A stretch of DNA of 64,000 bases, from the NCBI GenBank assembly GCA_030148505.1, contig JASBTI010000029.1, positions 1-64,000 of the forward strand. The letters are read 5' to 3'. Numbering within the stretch: the first letter of the stretch is position 1; the number at the start of each line of letters is the position of its first letter. Shown in pieces: positions 63,492 to 64,000 of the stretch. Source of the DNA: Rhodanobacter sp. (GTDB taxonomy: Bacteria; Pseudomonadota; Gammaproteobacteria; Xanthomonadales; Rhodanobacteraceae). The position numbers were made by a program, and so were the translations under genes. Below the pieces are notes generated by a model that ran no database searches, was not told the DNA's origin, and saw only the letters and a list, made by a program, of their open reading frames with translations.

Positions 63492-63864
63492 AGCCGCCTG
63501 GAAACAACGCTATATCGATCTGTTCGGTTACCTTCCGCCGCACGTGCAGGCACGTATCGACCTGGCCGCCAGCGCGGATCGGATGCCAGCCCTGGATGCC
63601 ATCGAAACCTTGCGCGACGAGCTGATCCACCACAATCCCTTGGAGCGCAAGGTCCAGCAGATGATCCACCTGGGCATGCTATTGGTGCTCGGTCACCGGG
63701 AGCCAGCACGTCTGCATGCCCAGGCTGCCGTCAAGGCCGGCGCCAGCGCGGCCGAGTTGCACGGGGTTTGCGAGACGGCTGCGATCGTCGGCGGGATGCC
63801 GGCGTTCAGCCTGGGTGTGCAAGTCGTCACCGCTGCGCTCGGTGACGCAGGCGGTGGAAGTTAA
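63484..63864 (+). CDS. Carboxymuconolactone decarboxylase-like protein
   Basis: The 126-residue protein has the CMD/AhpD-like helical fold: IETLRDELIHHNPLERKVQQMIHLGMLLVLGHREPARLHAQAAVKAGASAAELHGVCETAAIVGGMPAF. The redox CxxC pair of AhpD is absent, so a decarboxylase or lactonase-type or non-enzymatic role is more likely. It overlaps the PadR gene by 8 bp and completes the operon. The ATG at 63484 is used. Confidence 0.83.
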   Translation: MAEAAWKQRYIDLFGYLPPHVQARIDLAASADRMPALDAIETLRDELIHHNPLERKVQQMIHLGMLLVLGHREPARLHAQAAVKAGASAAELHGVCETAAIVGGMPAFSLGVQVVTAALGDAGGGS

Positions 63865-63905
63865 GCCGACTCGATTTTCCCCGTCCCCTTTTCGACTTTT
63901 CGCCG

Positions 63906-64000
63906 ATGATCGATCCCTTGCCGCTGCTTTACAGCTTTCGCCGCTGTCCCTACGCCATGAGGGCACGGATGGCGATGCTGCAGGCCGGGCGGGTGTTCCA
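63906..64000 (+). CDS. Glutathione S-transferase-like protein, 3' part outside window
   Basis: Only the first 31 codons are present: MIDPLPLLYSFRRCPYAMRARMAML and AGRVF. The SFRRCPYAMRAR segment is the start of a thioredoxin-fold GST N-domain. The downstream part is cut by the window end. It begins 41 nt after the decarboxylase-like gene and may belong to the same operon. Confidence 0.75.
   Translation, partial: MIDPLPLLYSFRRCPYAMRARMAMLQAGRVF

Overview
The window looks like a core chromosomal segment of a GC-rich gammaproteobacterium of the order Xanthomonadales (Lysobacterales), most likely family Rhodanobacteraceae. This rests on gene order (tig-clpP-clpX-lon-hupB-tRNA-ppiD; gloB-(methyltransferase)-rnhA-dnaQ; rpoE-rseA-degP-lepA-lepB-DUF4845-rnc-era-recO), on a FabV-type enoyl reductase, and on an XAC0095-like protein typical of that order. 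Genus assignment is not possible from reading alone.

Layout. 1-9.6 kb: a tRNA cluster (Arg, His, Lys, Leu), then the protein quality-control block trigger factor, ClpP, ClpX, Lon, HU-beta, tRNA-Val and tRNA-Asp, and PpiD. 9.7-14.5 kb: MltD and glyoxalase II on the minus strand, a YafS-like methyltransferase, RNase H and the DnaQ proofreading subunit on the plus strand, then a PP2C-type phosphatase. 14.5-24.1 kb: tRNA-Ser, the divergent ppsA/ppsR pair, a DUF1249 protein, three tRNAs, a CPA2 antiporter, an exported FKBP isomerase, UDP-glucose dehydrogenase, SlyX and a DUF2058 protein. 24.2-31.1 kb: a bifunctional fatty-acid oxidation protein, an unrecognised small protein translationally coupled to a GGDEF/EAL protein, and sigma-E with its anti-sigma factor. 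31.3-48.9 kb: the degP-lepA-lepB-rnc-era-recO housekeeping run, a receiver-Hpt protein, a YdbH/YdbL pair, RlmD, CYTH, NagZ, Hpt, methylthioinosine phosphorylase, a cold-shock protein and FabV.

48.9-57 kb is an accessory region of a different character. It contains remnants of two toxin-antitoxin modules that share a duplicated 102-bp tract, an orphan HicB-like antitoxin, and a two-gene unit made of a HipA-like kinase and an unrecognised partner. It also has an AT-rich gene fusing a PD-(D/E)XK-like nuclease to an SF1/DUF2075-like ATPase, an XRE regulator facing an XAC0095 protein, and one intact antitoxin/ParE-like toxin pair. A short repeat (core roughly AAACCGGGACGGAGGAAGTTAAAT) occurs at module boundaries in both orientations. 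This region is the best candidate for undescribed defence or stress biology.

57-64 kb: an aldo-keto reductase, a secreted protein with an Ivy-like CxxHxCG signature, and two PEP-CTERM proteins on opposite strands. Each PEP-CTERM gene has a sigma-54 type -24/-12 element about 93 nt before its start codon. After these come a two-repeat PepSY-like protein, a class II aldolase-PadR-carboxymuconolactone decarboxylase operon, and the beginning of a glutathione S-transferase-like gene cut by the window edge.

Intergenic structure includes ten hairpin terminators, a REP-like palindromic family (three copies), a CTCAC/GTGAG hairpin family (two copies), and a perfect palindrome between clpP and clpX. 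All assignments come from reading the sequence and recalling family motifs; no database search was run.
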